Assembly (NCBI RefSeq): GCF_011378715.1
Contig: NZ_WTKU01000003.1
Span: forward strand, 1 to 64,000
Direction: 5' to 3'
From: Psychromonas sp. SA13A
GTDB taxonomy: Bacteria; Pseudomonadota; Gammaproteobacteria; Enterobacterales; Psychromonadaceae
Length of the DNA stretch: 64,000 nucleotides
The notes beneath the pieces were generated by a model that was not told where the DNA came from, did no database searches, and worked only from the letters and a program-made list of their open reading frames with translations. Of this stretch, positions 7,759-17,148 are shown one piece after another. Numbering within the stretch: position 1 is the first letter of the stretch; the number at the start of each line of letters is the position of its first letter. The position numbers and the translations under genes were made by a program.

Positions 7759-8907
7759 ATGAGATTAAAGGATTGCCATAACTTTCAAGATTTTCGTACC
7801 TTGGCGAAAAAACGTTTACCTAGCCCTATTTTTAATTACATCGACGGTGGTGCCGACGATGAAACAACCTATCGACGTAATACTGCAGCCTTTGAAGATT
7901 GTGATTTAATACCTAGTGTATTGGCCGGTGTTAAAGATGTCGATTTATCGGTCACCGTGATGGGACAAAAATTAGATATGCCTGTTTATTGTTCTCCAAC
8001 GGCATTACAGCGTTTATTTCATCACCAAGGTGAACGAGCAGTCGCTGCGGCTGCAGAAAAATATGGCACTATGTTTGGTGTATCTTCGCTGGGTACGGTA
8101 AGTATGGAAGAAATTGCAAAGCAAACCAATACTCCTCAAGTCTATCAATTTTATTTCCACAAAGACCGAGCATTAAATAAAGCAATGATGGAACGTGCAA
8201 AAACCGCGGGAGTACAGGTGATGATGCTAACCGTCGATTCAATTACTGGCGGCAATCGTGAGCGTGATTTGCGTACTGGATTTTCAATTCCATTTAAATT
8301 GAACCTACGCGGCATGTTGCAGTTTGTGCTTAAACCAATGTGGGGAATTAATTATGTGACCCATGAACCTTTTAGATTACCGCAACTAGAACAGCATGTT
8401 GATATGGGCTCCGGTGCGACCTCTATTGGTGATTATTTTACTAATATGTTGGATCCTTCGATGAATTGGGATGATGTTGCTGAAATGGTTAAATTTTGGG
8501 ATGGAGAGTTTTGTTTAAAAGGGATCATGAGCCGAGAAGATGCGAGAAAAGCGGTGGAGATTGGCTGTACGGGTATTGTGATTTCTAACCATGGCGGACG
8601 TCAATTAGATGGTTCTCGAAGCTCCTTCGATCAGCTTGCTGAAATAGTGGCAGAGGTCGGTGATGAAATTGATGTTATTTTTGATAGTGGTGTACAGCGT
8701 GGGACACATGTATTAAAAGCATTATCACTCGGTGCAAAGGCAGTAGGTATTGGTCGAATGTATTTATACCCGCTTGCAGCCGCTGGGCAACCTGGGGTTG
8801 AAAGGGCATTAGGATTAATGCGAGCAGAATTAGAGCGTGATATGAAATTAATGGGAAAAACCGCAGTGGATCAGCTATCCAGTGATAATTTACGTTTTCG
8901 TACTTAA
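7759..8907 (+). CDS. lldD: FMN-dependent L-lactate dehydrogenase / alpha-hydroxy-acid dehydrogenase
   Basis: Oxidises L-lactate (or a similar 2-hydroxy acid) to the keto acid, feeding electrons to quinone at the inner membrane. The 382-residue TIM barrel shows the family signatures: FNYIDGGADDE near residue 25, FMN-binding YCSPTALQR near 77, catalytic H278 with R281 in SNHGGRQLDGS, and DSGVQRGTHVLKAL-GIGR near the end. A ribosome site (aaggaag) precedes the ATG. The closely related substrate-specific branches (lactate, mandelate, glycolate) cannot be told apart for certain. No lactate permease is adjacent. A terminator follows at 8972. Confidence 0.88.
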   Translation: MRLKDCHNFQDFRTLAKKRLPSPIFNYIDGGADDETTYRRNTAAFEDCDLIPSVLAGVKDVDLSVTVMGQKLDMPVYCSPTALQRLFHHQGERAVAAAAEKYGTMFGVSSLGTVSMEEIAKQTNTPQVYQFYFHKDRALNKAMMERAKTAGVQVMMLTVDSITGGNRERDLRTGFSIPFKLNLRGMLQFVLKPMWGINYVTHEPFRLPQLEQHVDMGSGATSIGDYFTNMLDPSMNWDDVAEMVKFWDGEFCLKGIMSREDARKAVEIGCTGIVISNHGGRQLDGSRSSFDQLAEIVAEVGDEIDVIFDSGVQRGTHVLKALSLGAKAVGIGRMYLYPLAAAGQPGVERALGLMRAELERDMKLMGKTAVDQLSSDNLRFRT

Positions 8908-8971
8908 TCTTAATATTATAAAAAAGAGCTATATAAAAGGGCTAGAAAAATACGATAAAAAAACAGCTATA

Positions 8972-9004
8972 AAAAAGCCAGTTTATGAACTGGCTTCTTT
9001 TTAT
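8972..9004. terminator. Bidirectional terminator between lldD and the DUF3581 gene
   Basis: The hairpin aagccagtt-tatg-aactggctt is flanked by an A run on the left and a T-rich run on the right. It lies between two convergent genes. Confidence 0.9.
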
Positions 9005-9023
9005 TTGATGGTCTTATAGCAAA

Positions 9024-9728
9024 TTAAAATGCGTTACGGTTGGCTAAATAGTTTTCAGCAAACGCGGTAATAGAATCATGATCGTAGGGTTTTAATCCGC
9101 CAACAACCACTGTTTTAACACCTCGGCCAATTACTTTGTCACCGTCATAAATATCAAAATGTAAGAACTCATTGGCACGTTTTGATTCAACTTCAAGTTT
9201 ACTTTCTGCTAATTCAACATGTAGTGGGTTTGTAAACGTTAAACAGTCCAATTCAAAGTTCATGCTGTTGTACATTACAAGTGGGCGTGCTGGATTGAAC
9301 ATCACTTGATGTTTTTCCATCAATGGCATTAATAATGTTGGGAAATTTTGTCCCGAAAAAACCACATAGTTTTTAATTAATGATTCAAGTAATTCTAGGT
9401 CGTGGCTAGTAGCACCACTTTTTGTTATTTCTAATACACTTTTACCCTGTGCATTTGTCACAACAATATCTTCACCTTCGGCAGCAGGAAAGTTAAGAGG
9501 AATACTATCACCGACCATATTAGTAAAAGCAAAGCTCATAGATTTACTCACACCGTACTCTTTTAAAGCCAATGAGAATAATAAATCACCAGGAACACAA
9601 AAACGTTTTGAATCAGGATCATGAATAGGATTAAAATCTTGGCATTCTTTTTTAGCAAAATGACTTGCTTGCTCTGCGCTAATCGTAATGGTGTCGTTTT
9701 GCTGGATATAATACGGATCTAATAACAT
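9024..9728 (-). CDS. DUF3581 family protein
   Basis: The 234-residue soluble protein matches, from memory, the DUF3581 family of marine gammaproteobacteria. It begins MLLDPYYIQQNDTI. Motifs include KKECQDFNPIHDP (about residues 26-38) and PGDLLFSLAL. The ASHF-x8-FNPIHD-x9-PGDLLF pattern resembles MaoC-type hot-dog hydratases or thioesterases, so a role on an acyl-CoA or acyl-ACP is possible but not demonstrated. The gene is monocistronic, with a 389-bp leader region and a shared terminator downstream. Confidence 0.75.
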   Translation of the reverse strand: MLLDPYYIQQNDTITISAEQASHFAKKECQDFNPIHDPDSKRFCVPGDLLFSLALKEYGVSKSMSFAFTNMVGDSIPLNFPAAEGEDIVVTNAQGKSVLEITKSGATSHDLELLESLIKNYVVFSGQNFPTLLMPLMEKHQVMFNPARPLVMYNSMNFELDCLTFTNPLHVELAESKLEVESKRANEFLHFDIYDGDKVIGRGVKTVVVGGLKPYDHDSITAFAENYLANRNAF

Positions 9729-10117
9729 TTCAGCTCTCTAATATAAAACGATAAAAGTTTATCAAGGAAAGAAAATAAGTGCCAAATACAGGCGTAACTT
9801 CACATTTTATAAAAAAAAATACTTTTAGGGAATAGTAAATGTTAACAAATATCATGCAGGAAGTTAAAAGAAAGGTTTTCATCTATAAAAATCAACATGA
9901 TATTGTTAAATATTAATAAGTAAATTATTTTTATTGTCATTACATTGTCTGCTTCTGATCGTGCCTTTTAAATTTAACAAAACCCATTATCATAATGTGA
10001 TCACTCCGCTATGCGACTTAACTGATTTAGCTAAGGATTTTTACTAAACCTTCTAACGAAACCTTTTAACATAAACCTCTAGCTAGAGAAGTTAAATAAA
10101 CGACCTAAAAAGACAGC
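9729..10117. other. Intergenic region upstream of the DUF3581 gene
   Basis: AT-rich, no open frame with coding character, no RNA gene or strong hairpin seen. It should contain the promoter of the DUF3581 gene. Confidence 0.4.
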
Positions 10118-10774
10118 TTAAGCAAAAGGTAAGTGACCAGTTTTAACTAAGATAATTGTATCTTGTTCAACAAAAGGTTGGTGTTGGCTCATGTGCGGGC
10201 TGCGTATCCATGTGTGCTTAGGATAACTAGCAAATTCATCTTTAAACTCGCCTGAAAGCACCAGTATTTCTTCTCCGCCAAAATGTTTATGTGGTTGAAA
10301 ATGTTCTCCGGCAGGCCACTTTACCAACGCGGTATGTTCACCTTCAAAGTCATGCAAGGGCATAACCTGTAAATTACCTATGCCTTGTAACCATTGTGTT
10401 TGATTGGTATCGATTGTGACTGATGTGAGGTCTGTACTTGCAAACTGGTTAAGCTTGACAAAAATAAGGCAACCTTGCTCACTAAAGGGGGTGTGTCGAC
10501 TACCGGGTGGGTTACGAATATAGGTACCCGCCGGATTATCACCATTTTGATCTGAAAACACACCTTCTAGTACAAAAATCTCTTCGCCCTGTGGGTGAGC
10601 GTGTTCGCTAAAATATGAGCCTGCTGCATATTCTACAATACTGGTGATGTGAACTTCATCTTCTGCGCGTGCTAACGGCTTACGTCGAACGCCTGCCATT
10701 GGGCTATTGATCCAAGGTTGTTGTTCTGTGTCGATGAAGACTTTTTTTGCAAAGTCGAGGTTTATATCAGCCAT
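10118..10774 (-). CDS. ChrR-like double-cupin protein
   Basis: The 218-residue protein has two cupin barrels, about residues 10-110 and 120-218. Each carries metal ligands: EHAHPQGEEIFVLEG around residue 57-71 in the first and PHKHFGGEEILVLSGEF around 161-177 in the second. The sequence resembles the C-terminal cupin of the anti-sigma factor ChrR, but the zinc-binding anti-sigma domain that should come first is absent and no ECF sigma gene is adjacent. It is therefore a free-standing cupin. Zinc or iron binding is likely; an enzymatic or sensing role is open. Confidence 0.8.
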   Translation of the reverse strand: MADINLDFAKKVFIDTEQQPWINSPMAGVRRKPLARAEDEVHITSIVEYAAGSYFSEHAHPQGEEIFVLEGVFSDQNGDNPAGTYIRNPPGSRHTPFSEQGCLIFVKLNQFASTDLTSVTIDTNQTQWLQGIGNLQVMPLHDFEGEHTALVKWPAGEHFQPHKHFGGEEILVLSGEFKDEFASYPKHTWIRSPHMSQHQPFVEQDTIILVKTGHLPFA

Positions 10775-10926
10775 GTCATACCTATTTGAAAATATTTGTT
10801 ATTCGCGGGGGATCTTGAATTTTCTAAGAATCATTATACTTGGTAATCGCTGTGATGGATCAATTTAACTACTGAGGTAAGCCATCACATTTTTTATGAC
10901 CTTAACTTTTTTAAACTTGTAATGCG

Positions 10927-10953
10927 TTAATCAAGTTAATCAAGTTAATCAAT
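10927..10953. repeat. 9-bp tandem repeat, three copies
   Basis: ttaatcaag is repeated at 10927, 10936 and 10945 (last base differs in the third) in the spacer between the chemoreceptor gene end and the cupin start. Confidence 0.85.
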
Positions 10954-11069
10954 AGCACCCCAAGATATCAGATCGATTTTGAGGCTAATGCTTACTTGCA
11001 AGTTAAAGGTTATTTATAATTTGTTCTCTGTTGTCCAGTTGTTACACAACTTATTCTGCTGCAATGCAT

Positions 11070-12182
11070 TTATTGATAGGTGGTTGTGGTTATTTCACTT
11101 GATAAAGCAGAGAGTAAATCTACCACTTTAAAGCTTGCGCTTTCCATCAAGGTTAGCTTCTTAATTGCTTCTTTTTCATTCCCTTGGTCAAAGGCTAATA
11201 ATGCCGCTAAGCCATTTTTATGTACCTCCGCATGAGGGCCTTCTATTTTTTTGAATGCATCATAACTTGTATATTTCTCACTACCTTCACCTTGATAGTA
11301 CCATTTACCTAAACGGCACATAGTATGATCTGCAAAGTCCTGCGCGGATTTACTCGACATACCGAGTATCACTTGATAAACCTCAAGTTTCCACACAACA
11401 TGATCCATTTTAACCGTCTGGATAAACGAATCGGCCGTTGATTGCGTGATCACTGAGTACATATGCTGCGATAAGTTGACAATCTCATTGGCGGTATTTT
11501 CAATTGACGCTGTGCTGGTTGAGATATCACTACTTTTTTTGCCGACATTATTAATACCAGAAATAACGTCAGTCATATTACGGTTAACTTTTTCTATTAA
11601 GGTTGATATTTCGTTAGAGGCTGTAGAAGAGCGTTGTGCTAATGTTCGAACTTCATCGGCCACTACTGCAAAGCCCCTACCTTGCTCTCCTGCTCGCGCT
11701 GCTTCTATTGCTGCATTTAATGCCAACAAGTTAGTTTGGTCTGAAATGCCTTTAATGATATTTACAAAGTCATTAATGTCGGTAATCACTGTGTCTAGTT
11801 GGCCCACGGCCACCGAAGATTTTTCAGTATCCTGCGCTATTTGAGTCGTAGAGGTGATTGTTTCAGTGAGCATCGACATTATTTTATCAAATAATATTTG
11901 CGAAGATTGAAAGCTGTCTCGATGTTCAATTAATTCTGTTGTCGATTGTGCCAAGCTTTCTCTTATTTGGTTTACTAAATCTGAGGATTGTAACCATAAT
12001 TGATTTAACTCTTCTTGGTTCTGATAGCGCTTGTTGGTTTCATACAATTTTTCTGTCAATTCGCTATTAGATCGAGTCGCTTCCTCTAGTGCATTTTGAA
12101 TACTATTATTGTCTTTTTGTAAGATCTCTATTTGTGCTTTTAATTGCGTTATTTCTTTGTTCTTATTGAAATTAAATATCAT
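11070..12182 (-). CDS. Soluble methyl-accepting chemoreceptor with C-terminal CZB zinc domain
   Basis: Cytoplasmic chemoreceptor of 370 residues that would signal to CheA/CheW. It has no membrane helix. An N-terminal coiled coil (about 7-60) leads into the signalling hairpin, whose conserved tip reads [33 protein letters not shown], split here as about residues 147-179. The C-terminal CZB domain (about 258-345) has the zinc ligands H261, C289, H317 and H321 in [14 protein letters not shown] and GPHAEVH. Known CZB receptors (H. pylori TlpD type) sense zinc or hypochlorous acid through the reactive cysteine. It is monocistronic and no che genes are nearby. Confidence 0.92.
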   Translation of the reverse strand: MIFNFNKNKEITQLKAQIEILQKDNNSIQNALEEATRSNSELTEKLYETNKRYQNQEELNQLWLQSSDLVNQIRESLAQSTTELIEHRDSFQSSQILFDKIMSMLTETITSTTQIAQDTEKSSVAVGQLDTVITDINDFVNIIKGISDQTNLLALNAAIEAARAGEQGRGFAVVADEVRTLAQRSSTASNEISTLIEKVNRNMTDVISGINNVGKKSSDISTSTASIENTANEIVNLSQHMYSVITQSTADSFIQTVKMDHVVWKLEVYQVILGMSSKSAQDFADHTMCRLGKWYYQGEGSEKYTSYDAFKKIEGPHAEVHKNGLAALLAFDQGNEKEAIKKLTLMESASFKVVDLLSALSSEITTTTYQ

Positions 12183-12690
12183 GATGACCTCTAGAAGTGC
12201 CGCTTTATTGTATAATTTTTATCCGTAAGTATTGAGAGTAGACAGGCTTAACACAAACTGCAAATATCTATAAAGAGATAGATGGGTTTAATGAAAAAGG
12301 TTTGATATTACGCAATAAAATGGTCAATAAAATGGTCAATAAAATGGTCAATAAAATGGTCAATAAAATGGTCAATAAAATGGTCAATAAAATGGTCAAT
12401 AAAATGGTCAATAAAATGGTCAATAAAATGGTCAATAAAATGTTCAATAAAACGAGCATTTATTACTTGAACTAAAGTGACTATTTAGAGAGTGAGTTGA
12501 GAATAAAAAACAGCTATGGATGAGGGGATCTATTAACGTATTAGCACTGAAAGTGGCGATCTGGAGTGTTACTGAGTGGCCGTTCAAAGTGATATCTAAA
12601 GGCTATATTTTAAAATCGCAGTGAATAGAGTAAGGCCTAAACAACAAACCTTACTTTAGCTTTTATTAGTTATTGGCCACTTATTACTGG
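12183..12690. other. Intergenic region with minisatellite, chemoreceptor to queC
   Basis: About 500 bp without a real gene. It contains the 12-bp array at 12313-12456. A 7-bp stem (agtaagg/ccttact, 12629-12655) near the queC end may help terminate queC, but it lacks a T run. Nothing else is recognised. Confidence 0.5.
12313..12456. repeat. Minisatellite: 12-bp unit, twelve copies
   Basis: The unit caataaaatggt is repeated ten times without a single change (12313-12432). One copy with one change follows (12433-12444), then a decayed copy (12445-12456). The perfect identity implies very recent expansion by slippage or unequal exchange. The unit length is a multiple of three, so the array yields an open frame of repeated Ile-Leu-Leu-Thr on the minus strand; this is not a believable gene. 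Confidence 0.97.
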
Positions 12691-13350
12691 TTATTCATAA
12701 GCAATTGGATCGCGTATATCATTTTTCTCAAAGGCTTGTAAACGTTCTACACAGCTACCGCATTGGCCACAGGCCTTTTCTCGTCCGTTATAACAGGTCC
12801 ACGTTTTACTGTAATCTAGCCCCATTCTTAGGCCATCTTTTAAAATACCAATTTTGTCTGTTTTTAAATAAGGTGCGTGGATTTCCGTCTTTTCATAATT
12901 AGCAACTGCTGCTACATCGTTCATCTTTTCAAGAAAAATAGGGCGGCAATCAGGATAAATATCATGGTCTCCGGAATGTGCGCCGTAATAAACTTGCTCA
13001 GCCTTTAACGAAACGGCATAACCAATCGCTAATGATAATAAAATCATATTGCGATTAGGCACCACGGTATTGAGCATATTGCTTTCTTCGTAATCACCTT
13101 GCGCAACGTCTATCGTGTTATCAGTTAATGATGACCCACCTATGATTTGATTAATTGAAGTAATATCAATAACCTTGTGCTGCACACCCAGCTCTTGGCA
13201 GACCTGTCGAGCAATTTCTACTTCTTTTACATGACGCTGACCATAATCAAAGGTCAATGCGTAAGGGGTTAACCCTTCTTCAATGGCTTTGTGTAAAACA
13301 GTGTATGAGTCCATTCCACCTGAATATATAACCACGACTTTTTTGCTCAT
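12691..13350 (-). CDS. queC: 7-cyano-7-deazaguanine synthase QueC
   Basis: Converts 7-carboxy-7-deazaguanine to preQ0 with ATP and ammonia, the step after QueE in queuosine tRNA modification. The 219-residue protein has the N-type ATP pyrophosphatase loop SGGMDS (residues 10-15) and a four-cysteine zinc site C186, C194, C197, C200 ([14 protein letters not shown]). The start at 13350 is preferred over the longer frame because it is preceded by an AGGAAA ribosome site and gives the family's standard N-terminus. It is divergent from queE, 173 bp apart. Confidence 0.97.
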   Translation of the reverse strand: MSKKVVVIYSGGMDSYTVLHKAIEEGLTPYALTFDYGQRHVKEVEIARQVCQELGVQHKVIDITSINQIIGGSSLTDNTIDVAQGDYEESNMLNTVVPNRNMILLSLAIGYAVSLKAEQVYYGAHSGDHDIYPDCRPIFLEKMNDVAAVANYEKTEIHAPYLKTDKIGILKDGLRMGLDYSKTWTCYNGREKACGQCGSCVERLQAFEKNDIRDPIAYE

Positions 13351-13523
13351 AGCACTTATTTTCCTATTGGTATTGTTTGATAGCGATGCAACTTCTTTAA
13401 CACTGAAACACGGTAGCTGCATAATGCGCTATTTATGTTGCTGGCTTTACATCTTGCGATATCACGAGTATAAAAACAGCCCACAAAAAGAGTGAGCAAG
13501 ATCAAATAAGGTATTTTACGTCA

Positions 13524-14201
13524 ATGACACAAAACTATAAAGTAAATGAACTGTTTCAAACTATCCAAGGGGAAGGTGTTTACACCGGCGTTCCTGCCAT
13601 TTTTGTTCGTTTACAAGGTTGTGACGTAGGTTGTGCTTGGTGTGATACTAAACATACTTGGGATATTGACCCGTCAAAACAATCAGAATTAATGCTATTA
13701 ACTGACAAAAGTACCGAGTCTGATCGTTGGGCTGATGTTTCAGCAAAAGAGATTGTTGATGAAATTAAACGTTTAGGTTACACCGCTAACCTGATCGTGA
13801 TCACCGGTGGCGAACCGTGCATGTTTGATTTGCGAGAGTTAACCCAAGTATTACATGAATTTGGGTTTCAAATACAATTAGAAACTAGCGGTACTTATCC
13901 AGTGTTGGTTGATGATCAAACCTGGGTTACGCTGTCTCCTAAAATTAATATGCGTGGCAAAAAAGAAGTGCTAAAAACAGCATTAGTCAGAGCCAATGAA
14001 ATCAAACATCCAGTTGGAACGGAAAAGGATATTGAACAATTAGATGCGTTATTGCAGCAACTCAAATCTGTAAATGACAAAACTATTTGTTTGCAACCGA
14101 TCTCTCAAAAGCCTAAAGCAACGGCTTTATGTATGAAAACATGCATTGAACGAAACTGGCGCTTATCAATACAAATGCACAAATATTTAGATATTGATTA
14201 A
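13524..14201 (+). CDS. queE: 7-carboxy-7-deazaguanine synthase QueE
   Basis: Radical SAM enzyme that rearranges 6-carboxy-tetrahydropterin to 7-carboxy-7-deazaguanine. The [4Fe-4S] cluster motif is CDVGCAWC (C33, C37, C40), in the QueE-type CxxxCxxC spacing. The substrate-binding start FQTIQGEGVYTGVPAIFVRLQGC is typical, and VITGGEP (about residues 92-98) contacts SAM. The 225-residue length fits the gammaproteobacterial form. queC is divergent beside it, so both steps are encoded together. Confidence 0.97.
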   Translation: MTQNYKVNELFQTIQGEGVYTGVPAIFVRLQGCDVGCAWCDTKHTWDIDPSKQSELMLLTDKSTESDRWADVSAKEIVDEIKRLGYTANLIVITGGEPCMFDLRELTQVLHEFGFQIQLETSGTYPVLVDDQTWVTLSPKINMRGKKEVLKTALVRANEIKHPVGTEKDIEQLDALLQQLKSVNDKTICLQPISQKPKATALCMKTCIERNWRLSIQMHKYLDID

Positions 14202-14391
14202 GCATCGATTAAAGGTTTATTAAAACAAGAGTTTGACCCTGATTAATCATTTGGATTTATGTTTATTTAGCTGATTTAAAGGGTATTTGTAGTCTTTTAT
14301 CAATAGATTGTATATTGTTTGAGCTAAGTGTTTATTTCTGTTTATCGCTATTTCTAGTGGTTGATATACAGCCTTCATTCGAGAGCGTTTT

Positions 14392-15342
14392 ATGTTTTTT
14401 GAGTCGTTACAATTTTCATTTTCTATTATTGGTCCCATTTGTTTACTGCTATTTTTAGGCTGGTTGCTAAGAAAGACGGGGACTATTAACGATGCATTTA
14501 TTGAAACAGGATCAAAGGTTGTTTTTAAAGTCACGTTACCGACTTTATTATTTCTTGGGATTATTAATACTAACCGTGATGCAGAAATCGACTTCCCTTT
14601 AATTGTTTACTCCATTATTGCAAATTTTGCTTTTTTTCTATTCAGCATTTTAGTGACCAAATATTGGGTCAAAGATAAGCAGGATCATGGTGTGATCATC
14701 CAAGGTGCGTTCCGTAGTAATACGGCGATTATCGGTTTAGCCTACGTAGCAAATGTTTATGGTGATGCGGGTATTGGGTTAGCGGCTGTTTATGTGGCTT
14801 TTCATACCATGCTATATAACATTTTATCAGTGATCATATTATCGCCTAAAAAAGAGGGCGTTAACCCTGTAATGTTAATCAGCGTGTTTAAATCGATCGC
14901 TAAAAATCCACTTATTATTGGCATTATGCTCGGTTTGGTGTTTTTTGTTCTTGCCATTCCAGTACCGGATATTGTGATTAATACCGGGCAGTACTTTTCA
15001 GATATGACCTTACCGTTGGCACTGTTATGCACCGGAGGGAGCTTAAATATTCAAGCATTAAAAGATAATAGCTTTAATTGCCGATTTTCAACGTTATTAA
15101 AAATTATAGTGGGGCCGATCTTTATAACAGGGGGCGCTTATTTATTTGGTTTTACTGGCATCGAGCTAGGTATTGTGTTCTTTATGTCTGCGGCGCCGAC
15201 GGCAGCCGCTAGCTATGTAATGGCACGTGCAATGGGCCATAATGCAGATTTGGCAGCAAATGTGATTGCGATGACGACCATAGGGTCACTGCTTACTTGT
15301 AGCCTCGGTGTGTCATTACTGTATTGGTTGCAGTTGATGTAA
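14392..15342 (+). CDS. AEC-family (auxin efflux carrier type) permease
   Basis: The 316-residue inner-membrane protein has about ten helices and the AEC fold: helix-break motifs near SNTAIIGLAY (about residue 109) and the C-terminal GIVFFMSAAPTAAASYVMARAM region. Bacterial AEC proteins such as MdcF and MleP move malonate, malate or other small organic anions. The substrate here cannot be told from sequence, and neighbours give no hint (queE upstream, an MDR oxidoreductase convergent downstream). Confidence 0.88.
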   Translation: MFFESLQFSFSIIGPICLLLFLGWLLRKTGTINDAFIETGSKVVFKVTLPTLLFLGIINTNRDAEIDFPLIVYSIIANFAFFLFSILVTKYWVKDKQDHGVIIQGAFRSNTAIIGLAYVANVYGDAGIGLAAVYVAFHTMLYNILSVIILSPKKEGVNPVMLISVFKSIAKNPLIIGIMLGLVFFVLAIPVPDIVINTGQYFSDMTLPLALLCTGGSLNIQALKDNSFNCRFSTLLKIIVGPIFITGGAYLFGFTGIELGIVFFMSAAPTAAASYVMARAMGHNADLAANVIAMTTIGSLLTCSLGVSLLYWLQLM

Positions 15343-15521
15343 CACAATAGGGAAAGAAGCTAAAGTTGAGGCTTAACACTCGGTTTTAATGCTATGCCTC
15401 ACTGCTTCTTTCAATGCTATCTTTCAATGTTTTTCCTCAACAGCTGCTTCATTGCAAAGCCCTAATTCTAAGTACTACTAAGTACTATTAAGCGCTAATG
15501 TTGAGCTATTTTGTCTGGATA

Positions 15522-16544
15522 TTAAGCGCTAATCTTAACCACTTTTTTGCCGGTAAAACTTCCATCAAGTTGTCCTTTTAGGGCTGCTGAAACTGCATCA
15601 GCAGTAAAATCAACCGTGCTTATTTGTGGCACTTTAATTTCTCCACTAGCGACACCTTCAAGCAGTACATTATTCATAAAGCTCATTTTTTGTTGTGCAC
15701 ATAAGCTTTTTGCAAGCCAAGCGCCAGCAAGCGATACGATACAGATAGTTGGGCCTTTACGGAACATTTGCTCACGTTCAAAGGCGGGTAGTGCTTTTAA
15801 ACAAGCAATACGACCACAAAAACGCATCAAATCTATATTGCGTACGGTGTTTTCACCGCCAATGGTGTCGATCACTGCATCAAACCCCTGTGGACCTAAT
15901 TCACGACGAATTTTTTCACATAACTTTTTATCGTGATAATCAAATACCGCATCGGCCCCTAATTTTTTAAGTAACTTGTGATTATGTGGCGAAGCGGTAG
16001 CAAAAACCGTAGCACCACGTTGTTTTGCAAATTGAATCGCAAATTGTCCAACGGCGCCTGCACCTCCGTCTATAAATATCGCTTCACCATCTGTAACATC
16101 AAGCTTTTCTAATGCAATTAATGCGGTCATACCAGCACAGGGTAAGGCAGCTGCAGTAATCGCTGGAATGCTATTAGGCACAACAGAAACTGCACAATTA
16201 GTCACTTTTGCATAACCGCTTAATACACCTTGATCGCCAAGACTCGCATGCCACATTACACGGTCACCAATATTAGGATAAACTCCTTTTTTGGCTTTAA
16301 CGACAATGCCTACCGCATCTAAACCTAAAACATGTGGGTACTGCCATTGGAAAAAGCCTTTCCCGGCGAACAGCGCATCGACGGAATTTAATCCTGCATA
16401 TTCAACCTTAATTAATAATTCATTATCATCACATTCAGGTACAGGTAAATCCACCTTTGATAAGGTGATATCTTGGTTTGGTTCATCTAATACAATGCCG
16501 GACATTGTTGATGGGATATTTATTGTAGTATTTGCTATTGTCAT
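15522..16544 (-). CDS. Medium-chain (MDR) NADPH-dependent oxidoreductase, quinone-reductase-like
   Basis: Zinc-free-type MDR protein of 340 residues. A GroES-like N-terminal domain (ELLIKVEYAGLNSVDALFAGKG, about residues 42-63, and HVLGLDAVGIV near 71) is followed by a Rossmann fold with GGAGAVGQFAIQFAKQRGA near 162-180. It probably reduces a quinone, enone or aldehyde with NADPH. The catalytic zinc ligands of alcohol dehydrogenases are not present. It is single, with a long upstream region rich in repeated AT motifs. The exact substrate is unknown. Confidence 0.85.
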   Translation of the reverse strand: MTIANTTINIPSTMSGIVLDEPNQDITLSKVDLPVPECDDNELLIKVEYAGLNSVDALFAGKGFFQWQYPHVLGLDAVGIVVKAKKGVYPNIGDRVMWHASLGDQGVLSGYAKVTNCAVSVVPNSIPAITAAALPCAGMTALIALEKLDVTDGEAIFIDGGAGAVGQFAIQFAKQRGATVFATASPHNHKLLKKLGADAVFDYHDKKLCEKIRRELGPQGFDAVIDTIGGENTVRNIDLMRFCGRIACLKALPAFEREQMFRKGPTICIVSLAGAWLAKSLCAQQKMSFMNNVLLEGVASGEIKVPQISTVDFTADAVSAALKGQLDGSFTGKKVVKISA

Positions 16545-16803
16545 GGTTAAACTCTATCTCTTAAGGCCTATAAGGAAAGCACCCAATAAGCAATGTTAAA
16601 ATTGTACGATTTGTAAATTCCGCACGGTGACAACATCCTGTCTTATATTCAAAAAGGTACTTTAAATTAGGTTATAACAAAGTTAAAAAGCCATCCTCTC
16701 GAGTCATTTATTTATCGACTTACTCACCTTATCTTTACTTATATTTTGATGAGCTTTGAGGCAGATATAACCTGCTTGTATAATCTAATTATTGCTAGTT
16801 TGA

Positions 16804-16864
16804 ATTAATTTATATCAATATATTAGCTTTTTTACTTTAAACTAACATATTGATTTAAATTAAT
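16804..16864. repeat. 23-bp inverted repeat of an ATTGATxTAAATTAA-type motif
   Basis: Arms 16804-16826 and 16842-16864 are complementary at 21 of 23 positions with a 15-base spacer. The same core (attgat-t-aaatta) recurs further right, so this may be part of a cluster of binding sites for one regulator or an AT-rich bent region. Confidence 0.7.
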
Positions 16865-16875
16865 TTTATCTAATA

Positions 16876-16937
16876 AAATGTTGTGCAATATTGATATGAA
16901 TAACAAAATTGATGTAAATTACAAAAGCACAACATTT
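16876..16937. repeat. 11-bp perfect inverted repeat with two internal direct repeats
   Basis: aaatgttgtgc (16876-16886) faces gcacaacattt (16927-16937). Between them lie two direct copies of an 18-base element, attgatatgaataacaaa and attgatgtaaattacaaa, matching at 15 of 18 positions. No reading frame passes through. Confidence 0.75.
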
Positions 16938-17080
16938 ATATTTTTCTTTAAAATTTTTAATACAATAAAATAGTATATTGATGAAAACAGCCTGAAGGTT
17001 GATGTGTTTCAGACTGTGGTTTGACTTGCATAACTACTGTACCCATCAGATACAAGTTTATTAGGCCAAGCACTATCATC

Positions 17081-17119
17081 AAAATTTAATAGTAAGCTAG
17101 GTTTATATCCCTAGCTTAC
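17081..17119 (-). terminator. Intrinsic terminator of the RND efflux operon
   Basis: Perfect 10-bp stem gtaagctagg (17092-17101) / cctagcttac (17110-17119) with an 8-base loop, followed on the minus strand by a T-rich stretch (tattaaatttt). It begins 30 bp after the permease stop. Confidence 0.7.
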
Positions 17120-17148
17120 CAAGCTACTTTCGTTATATTTTTTGCTGC

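Larger units (their letters stand above)
16545..17148. other. 600-bp AT-rich intergenic region upstream of the MDR gene
   Basis: No gene found. It contains a long imperfect inverted repeat at 16804-16864, a perfect 11-bp inverted repeat at 16876-16937 enclosing two direct repeats, and the terminator of the efflux operon at 17081-17119. See the separate entries. Confidence 0.6.

Noticed and set aside
12313-12456. Possible CRISPR array
   Set aside because: Direct 12-bp units with no spacers and no cas genes; this is a simple minisatellite.
12268-12459. 63-codon frame of repeated Ile-Leu-Leu-Thr
   Set aside because: It is the translation of the 12-bp minisatellite; no ribosome site, and repeats of any length divisible by three give an open frame.
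13351-13523. preQ1 riboswitch between queC and queE
   Set aside because: No aptamer-like hairpin followed by the A-rich pseudoknot strand was recognised on either strand.
14247-14534. Minus-strand frame over the AEC carrier start
   Set aside because: Overlaps the well-supported carrier gene in antisense and has no ribosome site.
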